DNA of 64,000 bases from Burkholderiales bacterium (GTDB lineage: Bacteria > Pseudomonadota > Gammaproteobacteria > Burkholderiales > Ga0077523), in assembly GCA_019745565.1 (NCBI GenBank), contig JAIESW010000024.1:332425-396424 (forward strand), in the 5' to 3' direction. The first letter of the stretch is position 1, and every line of letters starts with the position of its first letter. The notes beneath the pieces were generated by a model. It was given only the letters and a program-made list of their open reading frames with translations, searched no databases and was not told where the DNA came from. A program made the position numbers and the translations under genes. Positions 10,103 through 19,663 of the stretch are shown here, piece after piece.

Positions 10103-11929
10103 ATGTGGACCCACCGACTCTTCGCATTTCTCGCCGCCCTGTGCGCCATCTCACTGCCGGCGTGCGCGCACGGACCCAAGGCGCGAGTCGCTGCCAACGG
10201 TGCGACGCCGACACTGGTGGCCGGCGGACTGGTGCAAGCGCCGTCACTGATCGAAGGTGACGACAGTTCCGACGACGTCGAGATGCGCGCGGCCGAAGCC
10301 ATCGCGCAACGCGGCGCCGAGACTCGCGCCAACCTGCCGCCCAACGAGCTGACCCGCGATCTGCTCTACAAGTTCCTGCTCGCGGAGATCGCCGGGCAGC
10401 GCGGCAACGTCCGCCTCGCTTCGAAGGCCTACATGGAGATCGCGCAGGTCACGCGCGATCCGCGCGTCGCGCGCCGTGCCACCGAGATCGCCATGTACGG
10501 TCGTTTCAACGATCTTGCGCTCGATGCCGCGAGCCTGTGGGTGGAGGTGGAGCCGGAGTCGACGGCTGCCCGCCAGGCGCTGGTGTCGGTGCTGGTCAAC
10601 AACAACAAGCTGAGAGACGCCAAACCGTATCTGCAGAAGCTGCTGTCCGCCGACAAGGCGACCATCGGCACGTCCTTCATGCAGCTCTATCCGTTGCTCG
10701 GCCGGCATTCCGACAAGAACGCGGTCTATTCGCTGATCCGCGACCTCGCCGCTCCCTATCCCGAAGTCCCCGAAGCGCACTTCTCCGTCGCGCAGGCGGC
10801 CCTCGTGGCGGGCAAGACCGATGCAGCCGGCCAGGAAGCCCGCCAGGCGCTCAAGCTGCGTCCCGACTGGGAGCCGGCGGCGCTGGTCAACGCCCAGGCG
10901 TTGCAGCGCGATTCGAACGTCAAGGCGCTCGAGTTCCTGCAGGGTTTCCTCGCCGCCAACCCGGGCGCGCGCGATGCGCGCCTGAGCTACGCGCGGCTGC
11001 TCGTGGCCGAGAAGCGCATCGATCCGGCGCGCAAGGAGTTCCAGCGCATCGAGCAGGAGGCGCCGAACAACGCCGACGTCGCGGTGACGATCGGCCTGCT
11101 GTCGTTGCAGATGAACGACTACGATCTGGCGGAAGCGAAGTTCAAGCGCGCACTCGAACTCAACTATCGCGATGCCGACGCGCTGCGCTACTACCTCGGT
11201 CAGGTGGCCGAGGAGCGCAAGCGCTACGACGAAGCGCTCGCGTGGTACGGCAAGGTCAATGCGGGCGAGCAGGTGGTGCCGGCCGCCGCGCGCTACGCGT
11301 TCATCCTCGCCAAGCAGAACAAGGTGGCCGAAGCCCGCACCTACCTGCAGGGCGTGGAAGTGCAGAACCAGCAGCAGCGCACGCAGCTCACCCAGGCCGA
11401 AGCGCAGGTGCTGCGCGAGGCAAAGGCCTATCAGGAATCCTTCGACCTCCTCGGCAACGCGCTCGATCAGCAGCCCGATCATCCGGACCTGTTGTACGAC
11501 TATGCGATGGCGGCCGAGCGTCTCGACCGCATCGACGTGCTGGAAGCGAAGTTGAAGCGCCTGATCCAGCTGAAGCCCGATCACGCCCAGGCCTACAACG
11601 CGCTCGGTTACACGCTGGCCGATCGCAACATCCGCCTGAAGGAGGCGCGCGAGTTCATCGAGAAGGCCCTCAAGCTCGCACCGGACGACCCCTTCATCCT
11701 CGACAGCATGGGGTGGGTCAACTACCGCATGGGCAGCCTCAACGAAGGGCTCGAGTATCTGAAACGCGCCTATTCGCAGCGGCCCGATCCGGAGATCGCC
11801 GCGCACCTGGGCGAGGTGCTGTGGGTCCAGGGCAAGAAAGCGGAAGCCGAGCAGCTGTGGCGCGGATCCATCAAGGAACATCCCGGCAACGACGAGCTGA
11901 AAGCGGTGATGAAGAAGTTCCTCAACTGA
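10103..11929 (+). CDS. TPR-repeat outer-membrane lipoprotein upstream of lolB
   Basis: A 608-aa protein. The ATG at 10103 is preferred over the longer open frame because it begins a lipoprotein signal peptide (WTHRLFAFLAALCAISLPAC) with a lipobox ending LPAC. The mature part is nearly all tetratricopeptide helices. Clear repeats include AYNALGYTLADRNIRLKEA and FILDSMGWVNYRMGSLNEG near the C terminus, the latter a signature of the TPR protein that sits upstream of lolB in betaproteobacteria. TPRs mediate protein-protein contacts. The partner is unknown, but the neighbour lolB makes a role in outer-membrane or lipoprotein biogenesis plausible. Confidence 0.9.
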   Translation: MWTHRLFAFLAALCAISLPACAHGPKARVAANGATPTLVAGGLVQAPSLIEGDDSSDDVEMRAAEAIAQRGAETRANLPPNELTRDLLYKFLLAEIAGQRGNVRLASKAYMEIAQVTRDPRVARRATEIAMYGRFNDLALDAASLWVEVEPESTAARQALVSVLVNNNKLRDAKPYLQKLLSADKATIGTSFMQLYPLLGRHSDKNAVYSLIRDLAAPYPEVPEAHFSVAQAALVAGKTDAAGQEARQALKLRPDWEPAALVNAQALQRDSNVKALEFLQGFLAANPGARDARLSYARLLVAEKRIDPARKEFQRIEQEAPNNADVAVTIGLLSLQMNDYDLAEAKFKRALELNYRDADALRYYLGQVAEERKRYDEALAWYGKVNAGEQVVPAAARYAFILAKQNKVAEARTYLQGVEVQNQQQRTQLTQAEAQVLREAKAYQESFDLLGNALDQQPDHPDLLYDYAMAAERLDRIDVLEAKLKRLIQLKPDHAQAYNALGYTLADRNIRLKEAREFIEKALKLAPDDPFILDSMGWVNYRMGSLNEGLEYLKRAYSQRPDPEIAAHLGEVLWVQGKKAEAEQLWRGSIKEHPGNDELKAVMKKFLN

Positions 11930-11942
11930 GGAACCGTTCATC

Positions 11943-12521
11943 TTGAGCCCGATTCGACCGGCATGGGCCCTGACCCTTGCGGTGCTCCTGCTGAGTTCCT
12001 GCTCCTGGTTCGTGCGCCAGGAAGGCGCGGTGAGCGGGCGACCCACGACCGAGCGGTTCGAGTTGAACGGGCGCGTTGCCGTCCGGTTCGAGGGCGACGG
12101 CTACAGCGGCAGCCTGCGCTGGCGTCATGCGGACGACCGCGACCGGGTCGAGCTGTATGGTCCGGCCGGCCTGCTGTACGCGCGTCTCTCGCGGAACCCG
12201 GACGGCGCGACCATGGAGATGTCCGATGGTCGGCGCTTTCAGGAGGCCGATGCGGGGACCCTCTCGCGCTCGGTGCTCGGGTGGGAGCTGCCGCTGCAGC
12301 AGCTCCGGCATTGGGTGTTTGCCCGGCCCGCCCCCGACTCCGCGCCGACCAGGTTCGACGTGGACGCCGACGGCCGGCCCAAGCTGCTGGAGCAGGACGG
12401 CTGGAAGGTGAGTTACCTCGCCTACTCGCCCGTGGGCACCGACGTGCTGCCGGCGCGCATGGATCTGGAGCACGAAGGCCTGAAGGTGCGCCTGATCGTC
12501 GCGAGCTGGAACGACCTGTGA
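11943..12521 (+). CDS. lolB: LolB, outer-membrane lipoprotein receptor
   Basis: LolB accepts lipoproteins from LolA in the periplasm and inserts them in the outer membrane, and is itself a lipoprotein. The 192-aa product has a signal peptide with lipobox LSSC, giving lipidated Cys20, and the family strands RFELNGRVAVRFEG and YSGSLRWRH after it. The start is TTG at 11943. It lies 13 nt after the TPR gene and overlaps the GTG start of ispE, forming a lolB-ispE unit as in many proteobacteria. Confidence 0.94.
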   Translation: MSPIRPAWALTLAVLLLSSCSWFVRQEGAVSGRPTTERFELNGRVAVRFEGDGYSGSLRWRHADDRDRVELYGPAGLLYARLSRNPDGATMEMSDGRRFQEADAGTLSRSVLGWELPLQQLRHWVFARPAPDSAPTRFDVDADGRPKLLEQDGWKVSYLAYSPVGTDVLPARMDLEHEGLKVRLIVASWNDL

Positions 12522-13384
12522 GCGAGCCCCGGGTCTTTCCAGCGCCGGCGAAGCTCAACCTCTTCCTGCACGTGATCGGCCGCCGACCGGACGGCTACCA
12601 CGAGCTGCAGACGGTGTTCCGGTTCATCGATGCGGCTGACCGCCTGAGCGTCACCGTGCGCGACGACGGGGCGATCCGGCGCGTCAACGCCGTGCCCGGG
12701 GTACCCGAAGACGAGGATCTGGTGGTGCGCGCCGCGCGTTTGCTGCAGCGGAAATCCGGCACGAACCTGGGCGCGGACATCGCACTCGACAAGCGACTGC
12801 CGCTGGGGGGCGGCTTGGGCGGCGGCAGCTCGGACGCGGCGACGGCGCTGCTGGCGCTGAATCATCTGTGGGATACCGGCTTCAAGCGGGCCGGGCTGCA
12901 GGCCCTCGGCTTGGAGCTCGGGGCCGACGTGCCGGTGTTCGTCTACGGCCGCAACGCCTTCGGCGAGGGGGTGGGTGAACGGTTGCAGGCCCTTGAATTA
13001 CCACCGGAGTGGTACGTGGTCCTGGTCCCGCCGGTGGCGGTTTCCACCCCTGCGGTGTTCGCCCGACCGGAATTGACACGGTCTACCGATGCCATCAGAA
13101 TGGCGGTCTTTTCAACGGGTTGGCGTCAGTGGCGGAGTGCGTTCGGGGGGCGTAACGACCTCGAACCCGTGGTCCGCCGGATGCATCCGGAAGTCGCGCG
13201 AAGTCTTGATTGGCTGGCCGGATTCGGGGATGCGCGCATGACCGGTTCGGGAGCCTGCGTCTTCTGCGGCTTCGAAACCGAGCGTGCGGCGAACGAGGTC
13301 TTGGAACGCAAGCCTGCGGACATGGGAGGCTTCGTGGCCCGGGGTCTCGAAGAGCATCCCTTGCGGGCACTCGTCGAGGATTGA
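12518..13384 (+). CDS. ispE: IspE, 4-diphosphocytidyl-2-C-methyl-D-erythritol kinase
   Basis: A GHMP kinase of the MEP isoprenoid pathway that phosphorylates CDP-methylerythritol. The GTG start at 12518 overlaps the lolB stop (GTGA) and gives 288 aa. The N terminus PAPAKLNLFLHVIGRRPDGYHEL carries the substrate-binding motif. The ATP-binding glycine loop PLGGGLGGGSSDAA is near residue 90 and the third GHMP motif ARMTGSGACVF near 240. tRNA-Gln begins 9 nt after the stop, so it is probably co-transcribed. Confidence 0.96.
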   Translation: MSEPRVFPAPAKLNLFLHVIGRRPDGYHELQTVFRFIDAADRLSVTVRDDGAIRRVNAVPGVPEDEDLVVRAARLLQRKSGTNLGADIALDKRLPLGGGLGGGSSDAATALLALNHLWDTGFKRAGLQALGLELGADVPVFVYGRNAFGEGVGERLQALELPPEWYVVLVPPVAVSTPAVFARPELTRSTDAIRMAVFSTGWRQWRSAFGGRNDLEPVVRRMHPEVARSLDWLAGFGDARMTGSGACVFCGFETERAANEVLERKPADMGGFVARGLEEHPLRALVED

Positions 13385-13393
13385 ACGTTTTCT

Positions 13394-13470
13394 TGGGGAG
13401 TCGCCAAGCTGGTTAAGGCACCGGATTTTGATTCCGGCATGCGAAGGTTCGAATCCTTCCTCCCCAGCCA
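13394..13470 (+). tRNA. tRNA-Gln (anticodon TTG)
   Basis: A 77-nt cloverleaf. Acceptor TGGGGAG pairs with CTCCCCA, the anticodon loop TTTTGAT gives TTG, the T loop is TTCGAAT, and the 3' CCA is encoded (13468-13470). The U1-A72 pair is a normal identity feature of bacterial tRNA-Gln. It lies between ispE and prs, a position conserved in betaproteobacteria. Confidence 0.97.
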
Positions 13471-13513
13471 CTTTTGAACGGGTGACCGCAGGCGGTACGG
13501 CATCCGATAACAG

Positions 13514-13543
13514 CAGCCGCGATTGAAGCGGCTGTGTCTTTTT
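13514..13543 (+). terminator. Rho-independent terminator after tRNA-Gln
   Basis: A 7-bp stem CAGCCGC (13514-13520) with GCGGCTG (13528-13534), loop GATTGAA, is followed by TGTC and a T5 run (13539-13543). It probably ends the TPR-lolB-ispE-tRNA transcript before prs. Confidence 0.7.
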
Positions 13544-13622
13544 CGAAGCAACCTGCGGTATTCGTCCGGAAGTTCCCCCAAGTCAGATGTTGCGACTCAG
13601 CACCCGCTCCCGCGAGACACCC

Positions 13623-14573
13623 ATGGCCTACGACAGCCTGATGGTGTTCACCGGCAACGCGAATCCGCGCCTGGCGGAGGACGTCTGCAAGCATCTGAAC
13701 ATCCACCTCGGACGCGCGACGGTAGGCCGGTTCAGCGACGGCGAAGTGATGGTGGAGCTGCTCGAGAACGTGCGCGGCAAGGACGTCTTCGTGCTGCAGT
13801 CCACCTGCGTGCCGACCAACGACACGCTGATGGAAGTGATGCTGATCTGCGACGCGCTGCGCCGCTCTTCGGCCGGCCGCATCACCGCCGCCGTTCCCTA
13901 TCTCGGCTATTCGCGCCAGGACCGCCGCCCGCGCTCGGCGCGTGTGGCCATCAGTGCGAAGGTGGTCGCGAACATGCTGCAGGCTGCCGGCGTCGACCGC
14001 CTGCTCACCATGGATCTGCACGCCGATCAGATCCAGGGCTTCTTCGACATCCCCGTCGACAACATCTACGCGGCGCCGATCCTGCTGGGCGACATCTGGA
14101 AGAACGGCTACCAGGATCTGGTGGTGGTATCGCCCGACGTCGGCGGTGTGGTGCGCGCCCGTGCGCTCGCGAAACGACTCGAATCCGACCTCGCCATCAT
14201 CGACAAGCGGCGCCCGCGGCCCAACGTGGCGACCGTCATGAACATCATCGGCGACGTCGCCGGCCGCACGTGCGTGATCATGGACGACATGGTCGACACC
14301 GCGAACACGCTGTGCGAAGCGGCCGCGGCGCTGAAGGAGAAGGGCGCCAGCAAGGTGCTTGCTTACTGTACGCACCCGGTGCTCTCGGGCAAGGCGGTGG
14401 AGCGCATCGAGAATTCCGTGCTGGACGAGCTCGTCGTCACGGACACGATCCCGCTGCGCGAGGATGCGCAGGCTTCGAAGCGCATCCGGCAGTTGCCCAT
14501 CGGCGGGTTGCTCGCCGAAACGATGTTGCGAATCAGCAACGAGGACTCCGTGTCCTCGTTGTTCATGGAGTGA
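13623..14573 (+). CDS. prs: Prs, ribose-phosphate pyrophosphokinase
   Basis: Makes PRPP from ribose 5-phosphate and ATP for purine, pyrimidine, histidine, tryptophan and NAD synthesis. The ATG at 13623 gives 316 aa, the normal size, and the usual N terminus [20 protein letters not shown]. Visible motifs are the flexible loop [18 protein letters not shown], the metal and ribose 5-phosphate site [11 protein letters not shown], and the PRPP loop [14 protein letters not shown]. The 12 in-frame residues upstream are not conserved in character and were left out. Confidence 0.97.
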   Translation: MAYDSLMVFTGNANPRLAEDVCKHLNIHLGRATVGRFSDGEVMVELLENVRGKDVFVLQSTCVPTNDTLMEVMLICDALRRSSAGRITAAVPYLGYSRQDRRPRSARVAISAKVVANMLQAAGVDRLLTMDLHADQIQGFFDIPVDNIYAAPILLGDIWKNGYQDLVVVSPDVGGVVRARALAKRLESDLAIIDKRRPRPNVATVMNIIGDVAGRTCVIMDDMVDTANTLCEAAAALKEKGASKVLAYCTHPVLSGKAVERIENSVLDELVVTDTIPLREDAQASKRIRQLPIGGLLAETMLRISNEDSVSSLFME

Positions 14574-14627
14574 ACGTGCAAGTTCGCTCCACCAGGTGGG
14601 GTGGTGTCAGCCACCCTGAAGAAGGAC

Positions 14628-14653
14628 GGTGCCGACTGGTCGCGGTCGGCGCC
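14628..14653 (+). promoter_or_regulatory. Stable hairpin just upstream of the rplY ribosome binding site
   Basis: GGTGCCGAC (14628-14636) pairs with GTCGGCGCC (14645-14653), a 9-bp stem with one G-U pair and an 8-nt loop. It ends 6 nt before the AGGAG (14660-14664) of rplY. No T run follows, so it is not a terminator. It could influence rplY translation or mark RNA processing after prs. Confidence 0.35.
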
Positions 14654-14670
14654 TGATACAGGAGAAAACC

Positions 14671-15351
14671 ATGGCAATCGAAGTCGTCGCGATTCCGCGA
14701 TCGCTGCAGGGAACGGGTGCGAGCCGCCGCCTGCGCAATTCCGGCCGGACCCCCGGCATCATCTACGGCGGCGGCAAGCCCGCGCAGCCGATCGAGCTGG
14801 ACCACAACGCGCTGTCGCATCACCTCAAGATGGAAGCGTTCCACGCATCCATCCTGACGATGAAGGTCGGCAAGGAGACCGAGCAGGTCCTGCTGCGCGA
14901 CGTGCAGATGCATCCGTGGCGCCAGATGGTGCAGCACGTGGACTTCCAGCGCGTGGCCGCCAACGAGAAGGTCCACATGAAGGTGCCGTTGCACTTCGTC
15001 AACGCGGACGTCGCTCCGGGCGTGAAGGTCGGTCACGGCATCATCAGCCACGTGCTGAACGATATCGAGATCACCTGCCTGCCCAAGGATCTGCCCGAGT
15101 TCGTCGAGGTGGACCTCGTCAACCTGGAACTGGGCCATTCGATCCACCTCGCGGACCTGAAGCTGCCGCCGGGCGTGGAATCGGTGCAGTTCAAGCGCGG
15201 CGAGAACCAGGTGGTCGCGACCATCACGGTGCCGGGCGGTGCCAAGGAAGAGGAGGAGGAAGCCGCAGCCGCGACGCCGGCCTCCGCCGTGCCGGCCTCC
15301 GCACAGAAGGACAAGGAAGAAGAGAAGAAGGGCGACAAGGACAAGAAGTAA
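14671..15351 (+). CDS. rplY: 50S ribosomal protein L25 (Ctc-type, long form)
   Basis: A 5S rRNA-binding protein of the large subunit. The 226-aa product is the long Ctc/TL5 form. The N-terminal L25 domain (about residues 1-95, with [17 protein letters not shown]) is followed by the beta-rich C-terminal domain (about 96-190, with [12 protein letters not shown]), then a low-complexity charged tail rich in E, A and K. AGGAG lies 6 nt before the ATG. The order prs-rplY-pth-ychF is conserved widely in proteobacteria. Confidence 0.96.
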   Translation: MAIEVVAIPRSLQGTGASRRLRNSGRTPGIIYGGGKPAQPIELDHNALSHHLKMEAFHASILTMKVGKETEQVLLRDVQMHPWRQMVQHVDFQRVAANEKVHMKVPLHFVNADVAPGVKVGHGIISHVLNDIEITCLPKDLPEFVEVDLVNLELGHSIHLADLKLPPGVESVQFKRGENQVVATITVPGGAKEEEEEAAAATPASAVPASAQKDKEEEKKGDKDKK

Positions 15352-15377
15352 CCGCGCTTATCCGGCGGTCTTCGAAG

Positions 15378-15413
15378 GCCCGCGCAGGGATCAACGCCCG
15401 CGCGGGCTTTTTT
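15378..15413 (+). terminator. Rho-independent terminator after rplY
   Basis: A perfect 8-bp stem GCCCGCGC (15378-15385) with GCGCGGGC (15400-15407) and a 14-nt loop is followed directly by six T residues (15408-15413). It separates rplY from pth. Confidence 0.85.
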
Positions 15414-15447
15414 CCTTCGGCAGGACGACCAGGACGACAAGGACGAC

Positions 15448-16023
15448 ATGCGGCTCGTGGTGGGGCTCGGCAATCCCGGGCGCGAATACGAAGCGACGCG
15501 GCACAACGCCGGCTTCTGGTTCGTCGAGCGCGTTGCGGAACTGCAGCGGGTGTCGCTCAAGATGGAGCCGCGCTTCCATGGCCTGGTCGCGCGCGTGAAC
15601 GCTCACGGCAACGAGTGCTGGCTGCTGGAGCCTTCGACCTACATGAACGAGAGCGGTCGCAGCGTGGCCGCGCTCGCGCGCTTCTACAAGATCGCCCCCG
15701 AAGAGATGCTGGTGGTCCACGATGAGCTCGATCTGCCGCCCGGTGCGGCGAAGCTCAAGAAGGGTGGCGGCGCGGCGGGGCACAACGGACTCAAGGACAT
15801 CGTCGCCCACCTTGGCGGAGATTTCTGGCGCCTGCGCCTCGGCATCGGGCATCCGGGCGATCGCGCGGCCGTCGTCCACTACGTCCTCGAGAAGCCGCGC
15901 CGGGAAGAGCGCGACCTGATCGACGGGGCGCTGACCCGCAGTCTCGACGTCTGGCCGCTGCTGCTGGAGGAGAAGACCGAAGCAGCCATGCTGAAACTGC
16001 ACACCGACCAACCCAAGCGCTGA
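15448..16023 (+). CDS. pth: Pth, peptidyl-tRNA hydrolase
   Basis: Releases tRNA from peptidyl-tRNA that drops off the ribosome. The 191-aa protein begins [23 protein letters not shown], with the conserved Asn10 and catalytic His near residue 20. The second signature is [19 protein letters not shown] with the conserved Asp, followed by GHNGLKDI. The leader just before the ATG is made of short GACGA-type repeats (15422-15447), including an AAGGA that can serve as ribosome binding site. Confidence 0.96.
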   Translation: MRLVVGLGNPGREYEATRHNAGFWFVERVAELQRVSLKMEPRFHGLVARVNAHGNECWLLEPSTYMNESGRSVAALARFYKIAPEEMLVVHDELDLPPGAAKLKKGGGAAGHNGLKDIVAHLGGDFWRLRLGIGHPGDRAAVVHYVLEKPRREERDLIDGALTRSLDVWPLLLEEKTEAAMLKLHTDQPKR

Positions 16024-16038
16024 ACCGAGTACCCCAAC

Positions 16039-17136
16039 ATGTCCCTCAAATGCGGAATCGTCGGCCTGCCCAACGTGGGCAAGTCGACCCTGTTCAACGC
16101 GCTCACCAAGGCCGGCATCGCGGCCGAGAACTATCCGTTCTGCACCATCGAGCCCAACGTCGGCATCGTGGAAGTGCCCGATCCGCGCCTCGACCAGCTC
16201 GCGGCCATCGCAAAACCGCAGAAGGTCATCCCGGCTGCGGTCGAGTTCGTCGACATCGCCGGCCTGGTGGCCGGTGCGTCGAAGGGCGAGGGTCTCGGCA
16301 ACCAGTTCCTCGCGAACATCCGCGAGACCGACGCGATCGCGCACGTGGTGCGCTGCTTCGACGACTCCAACGTGATCCACGTGGCAGGCAAGGTGGATCC
16401 GGTGTCGGACATCGAGGTGATCGATACCGAACTGGCGCTCGCCGATCTGGCGACCGTCGACAAACAGCACGCGAAGTACATCAAGCTGGCGAAGCAGGGC
16501 GGCGACAAGGAAGCCCAGCGACTCGTCGCCGTGCTGGAGAAACTGCAGCCGGTGCTGGATCAGGCGCGGCCGGCGCGTACGGTGCCGTTGTCGAAGGAGG
16601 AACTCGCGATCGTGCGGCCGCTCTTCCTGTTGACCATGAAGCCCGCCATGTACGTGGCCAACGTGGCCGAGGCCGGTGGCTTCACGAACAACCCGCTGCT
16701 GGAACAGGTGCGGCAGCACGCCGCCAAGGAGGGCGCACCGGTCGTCGCGATCTGCGCCGCGCTGGAGGCCCAGATCGCCGATCTGTCGGACGAGGACAAG
16801 CAGGTGTTTCTCGCCGATACCGGCATGGACGAGCCGGGGCTCAACCGGGTGATCCGCACGGCGTACGACCTGCTCGGTTTGCAGACCTACTTCACCGCCG
16901 GCGAGAAGGAAGTGCGGGCATGGACCATCCACAAGGGTGACACCGCGCCGCGTGCCGCCGCCGCCATTCATACCGACTTCGAGAAGGGTTTCATCCGCGC
17001 GGAAGTCATCGCTTTCGACGACTACGTGGCGCTCAAGGGCGAACAGGGCGCGAAGGAAGCCGGCAAGATGCGCCTCGAGGGCAAGGACTACATCGTTCGC
17101 GACGGCGACGTGATGCACTTCCGCTTCAACGTCTGA
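16039..17136 (+). CDS. ychF: YchF, redox-regulated Obg-like ATPase
   Basis: A 365-aa P-loop protein of the Obg superfamily that prefers ATP and associates with ribosomes. G1 is [11 protein letters not shown] (from residue 8) and G3 is [20 protein letters not shown]. The G4 position has the NVAE form rather than NKxD, which explains the altered nucleotide specificity of YchF. A TGS domain closes the protein (about residues 285-365, ending [11 protein letters not shown]). It starts 15 nt after pth. Confidence 0.97.
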   Translation: MSLKCGIVGLPNVGKSTLFNALTKAGIAAENYPFCTIEPNVGIVEVPDPRLDQLAAIAKPQKVIPAAVEFVDIAGLVAGASKGEGLGNQFLANIRETDAIAHVVRCFDDSNVIHVAGKVDPVSDIEVIDTELALADLATVDKQHAKYIKLAKQGGDKEAQRLVAVLEKLQPVLDQARPARTVPLSKEELAIVRPLFLLTMKPAMYVANVAEAGGFTNNPLLEQVRQHAAKEGAPVVAICAALEAQIADLSDEDKQVFLADTGMDEPGLNRVIRTAYDLLGLQTYFTAGEKEVRAWTIHKGDTAPRAAAAIHTDFEKGFIRAEVIAFDDYVALKGEQGAKEAGKMRLEGKDYIVRDGDVMHFRFNV

Positions 17137-17150
17137 TCGGAATCGCGGCG

Positions 17151-17756
17151 GTGCAGGCGATCATCTTCGACCTCGGGGGCGTGCTGATCGACTGGGATCC
17201 GCGCTACCTGTACCGCCCCATCTTCGGTGACGACGTGGCGGGCATGGAGGACTTTCTCGCCCGCGTCTGTCCGCCGGACTGGAACCGCCAGATGGATGCC
17301 GGCGTGCCGTTCGCCGACGCGATCGCGCAGCGGCAGCGCGAATTTCCCGAGCACACCGAACTGATCGCGCTCTGGAAGGATGGCTGGCCGCGCATGCTGC
17401 GCGACGCGATCCCTCAGACAGTGGAAGTCCTGGCGGAACTGCGGGAGCGCGGGCATCGGCTGGTGGCGCTCACCAACTGGTCGGCCGAGACTTTCCCGAT
17501 CGCGCTCGAACGCTTCGCGTTCCTCGGCTGGTTCGAGGATATCGTCGTGTCGGGCGCCGAGCGGCTCGCGAAACCTGATCCGCGCATCTTCCGGCTGACG
17601 CTGGAGCGCAATCGCCTCGACCCGGTCCGGACGATCTTCATCGACGATCTGCCGGCCAACGTCCAGGCGGCGGCGGCGTTGGGCATCGACGCCGTCCATT
17701 TCCAGGGCGCCGCGGGCCTGCGGTCCGAGCTGGAGCGGCGCGGGCTGCTGGGCTAG
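17151..17756 (+). CDS. HAD-superfamily hydrolase, subfamily IA (YihX-like)
   Basis: A 201-aa phosphatase-like protein starting at GTG 17151. Motif I is FDLGGVLIDWDP with the nucleophile Asp, motif II is LTNWS, motif III is the Lys in GAERLAKPDP, and motif IV is FIDDLPANVQAA. The pattern of glycine after the nucleophile and the 'GAERLxKPDP' string resemble YihX and epoxide-hydrolase-type HAD proteins. The substrate cannot be assigned. It is 14 nt downstream of ychF and probably in the same transcript. Confidence 0.88.
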   Translation: MQAIIFDLGGVLIDWDPRYLYRPIFGDDVAGMEDFLARVCPPDWNRQMDAGVPFADAIAQRQREFPEHTELIALWKDGWPRMLRDAIPQTVEVLAELRERGHRLVALTNWSAETFPIALERFAFLGWFEDIVVSGAERLAKPDPRIFRLTLERNRLDPVRTIFIDDLPANVQAAAALGIDAVHFQGAAGLRSELERRGLLG

Positions 17757-17979
17757 GGACTCGATCGGCCCCGGCACCCGACGCCGTCCGGGCGCGGTGG
17801 ATTGCCCAAGTCCTTGACGGAGCAGACTTCGCTGCGCCGCACGGGAGAGCTAAAGGCAGTCCCGCAAGCGTCGTAAACGGGGGTGCGGGCCGATCGTCGT
17901 GTCGCGGGCGGCTTTTCCACGCCCCGTTCTGGTCCGGTTCTGCGCCCTGCGCCGACAACAAGACGCTACGCCCGAACCC

Positions 17980-18681
17980 ATGGATCACGTTTCCGAACTC
18001 GACCAGCCGACCAAGCCAGAAACATTCACGTTCGACGACATGCGATTGCAGGTCGGCGCGCGGATGCAGATGCAGATCCCGTTCGGTGCCAATGCGCCTC
18101 AATATTTCACGACGCTGATCGGCTTCGTCAAGGACGAGTATCTGATCGTGCGCATCCCGTTCGAGAACGGTTTGTCGATCGCGTTGCCGCAGGAGTCGAC
18201 CGTGGTGGTGCGCGTGCTCTCCGGCGTCCACGTGTTCGCGTTCACCAGCATCGTGCGGCGGGTCTTCCTTGCGCCGCTCTTCTATGCGCACCTGTCGTTT
18301 CCGGAGAAGATCGCCGGCACGGTCGTGCGCAAGGCGGTGCGGGCGGCGGTCGATCTGCCCGTATCGGTCAAAGGTGCCGGCGGCAGCCCGGTCGACGCGA
18401 GGTTCTCGAACCTGAGTGCCACCGGCGGCTATATCGAATCGCCCTCCGAACTCGGCGAACGCGAGCAGAGCGTGCGGGTCACCTTCACGTTTCGCGTGCA
18501 GCCCGGCAATCGCGAGGTGAAGATCGACGCCGCCGCCACCATCCGCAACGTGCGCGCGCCCGGTCCCGGCGGCGAGCAGGGCTATGGTTACGGCGTACGT
18601 TTCGACGACCTGCCCGACGAGCAGACCCTCATGCTCCAGAACGTCGTGTATCAGGCGCTCACGGAGAACCGCGCGGCCTGA
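17980..18681 (+). CDS. PilZ domain protein with YcgR-like N-terminal domain
   Basis: A 233-aa predicted cyclic-di-GMP effector. The N-terminal half (about 1-105) has the YcgR/PilZN look (VGARMQMQIPF, FVKDEYLIVRIPFENGLSI). The C-terminal PilZ domain has the Arg motif RKAVR at 117-121 and NLSATGG at 144-150 in place of the usual D/NxSxxG, so cyclic-di-GMP binding is likely. The ATG at 17980 is preferred because the 27 upstream in-frame residues are arginine-rich and unlike the domain. The 223-nt gap before it holds no gene and no clear promoter. No flagellar or pilus genes are near, so the target is unknown. Confidence 0.85.
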   Translation: MDHVSELDQPTKPETFTFDDMRLQVGARMQMQIPFGANAPQYFTTLIGFVKDEYLIVRIPFENGLSIALPQESTVVVRVLSGVHVFAFTSIVRRVFLAPLFYAHLSFPEKIAGTVVRKAVRAAVDLPVSVKGAGGSPVDARFSNLSATGGYIESPSELGEREQSVRVTFTFRVQPGNREVKIDAAATIRNVRAPGPGGEQGYGYGVRFDDLPDEQTLMLQNVVYQALTENRAA

Positions 18682-18690
18682 GGGGTGCGG

Positions 18691-19620
18691 TCAGGCTGCT
18701 GGCCGTCGCACGCTGACCAGCAGCACGCCGGCCAGCACGAGGGCGCCGCCGCCCACCTGCAGCCAGGTGACGCGCTCTCCGAGGAATACCCACCCGAGAA
18801 AGAGCGTGCAGATCGGGCCGATGGATCCGACCAGCGACGCATGGTTGGCCCCGACCCGGCGCAGGCCCTCGGACATGAAGAGCGCCGGCAACACGGTGGC
18901 GACCACGGCCATCGTCAACGAGAGCCCGTAGACCGGCAGCGGAAGGTCGAGCGCCGCCATGCGATGCGTGGCGAGGAACTGCACCATCGCCACCACGGCG
19001 GACACCAGCATCGCCCAGGCGGTGAAGCGCACGGCGCCGAAGCGGTGGATGATCTTCGACGAAGCGATCAGGTAGACGGAATAGATGAATGCGCTCGCGA
19101 AGATCAGCGTGCCGCCCAGCACGATGTCGCTGTGGTCGCTGCCCTGGGTCAGCTGTTCGTAGAAGACCACGCCGATGCCGCCGTAGGACAGGGCGAGCGC
19201 CACCATGTGGCGGCTGCGAATGCGCTCGTGCAGGAACCATGCGGACAGCAGCACGACCATGGTCGGGTAGAGAAACAGGATCAGGCGTTCGAAACCGGCG
19301 CTGACGTACTGCAACCCCAGGAAGTCCAGCCAGGACGCGAGGTAGTAGCCGGTAAATCCGAGCATGGCCAGCGTTGCCCAGTCCTGCGGCGTCACCTCGA
19401 CCGGCGGTTGACTGCGGCCCTGCCAGATCGCGAGCGCGATGAAGAACGGCGCGGAGAACAGCATGCGCAGCGCGAGCACGGTAGCGGCGTCCACGCCGTA
19501 GCCGTAGATGATCTTGATCAGGACCGCCTTGACCGAGAAGCCGACCGCGGCGAGAAAGACCAGGGTCGTGCCGACGGCGGAGGGATGATGGTGGCCGCCC
19601 ACGGACGGCGATGCGGACAC
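18691..19620 (-). CDS. EamA/DMT-family transporter
   Basis: A 309-aa inner-membrane protein with about ten hydrophobic helices arranged as two EamA repeats (first from residue 17, second from about 165). Typical strings are FGYYLA-like GFTGYYLASWLDFLGLQYVS in repeat one and LFLGWVFLGERVTWLQVGGG in repeat two. These drug/metabolite carriers export small molecules such as amino acids. The substrate cannot be told from sequence. It is convergent with the PilZ gene (9-nt gap) and lies 43 nt downstream, on the minus strand, of no close partner. Confidence 0.9.
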   Translation of the reverse strand: MSASPSVGGHHHPSAVGTTLVFLAAVGFSVKAVLIKIIYGYGVDAATVLALRMLFSAPFFIALAIWQGRSQPPVEVTPQDWATLAMLGFTGYYLASWLDFLGLQYVSAGFERLILFLYPTMVVLLSAWFLHERIRSRHMVALALSYGGIGVVFYEQLTQGSDHSDIVLGGTLIFASAFIYSVYLIASSKIIHRFGAVRFTAWAMLVSAVVAMVQFLATHRMAALDLPLPVYGLSLTMAVVATVLPALFMSEGLRRVGANHASLVGSIGPICTLFLGWVFLGERVTWLQVGGGALVLAGVLLVSVRRPAA

Positions 19621-19663
19621 TACGTAGCCTTGCTCTGGGTCGCGCGCGCGTCGTGCCGTCCGA

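Noticed and set aside
10244..12046. A 600-codon minus-strand open frame opposite the TPR lipoprotein gene
   Set aside because: It is rich in His, Arg, Gln and Leu without domain signatures. The plus-strand TPR repeats are certain.
13112..13581. Minus-strand open frames over tRNA-Gln with strings such as GFEPSHAGIK
   Set aside because: The string is the reverse translation of a tRNA (T arm and anticodon region), a well-known source of false proteins. The frames lie opposite ispE and tRNA-Gln.
15421..15447. A GACGA-type short tandem repeat before pth as a regulatory array
   Set aside because: There are only three to four imperfect units, and the segment supplies the ribosome binding site, so there is no need for a further role.
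17757..17979. A cyclic-di-GMP riboswitch upstream of the PilZ gene
   Set aside because: Only a 5-bp stem (CGGGA/TCCCG) is seen, and the conserved GEMM sequences are missing.
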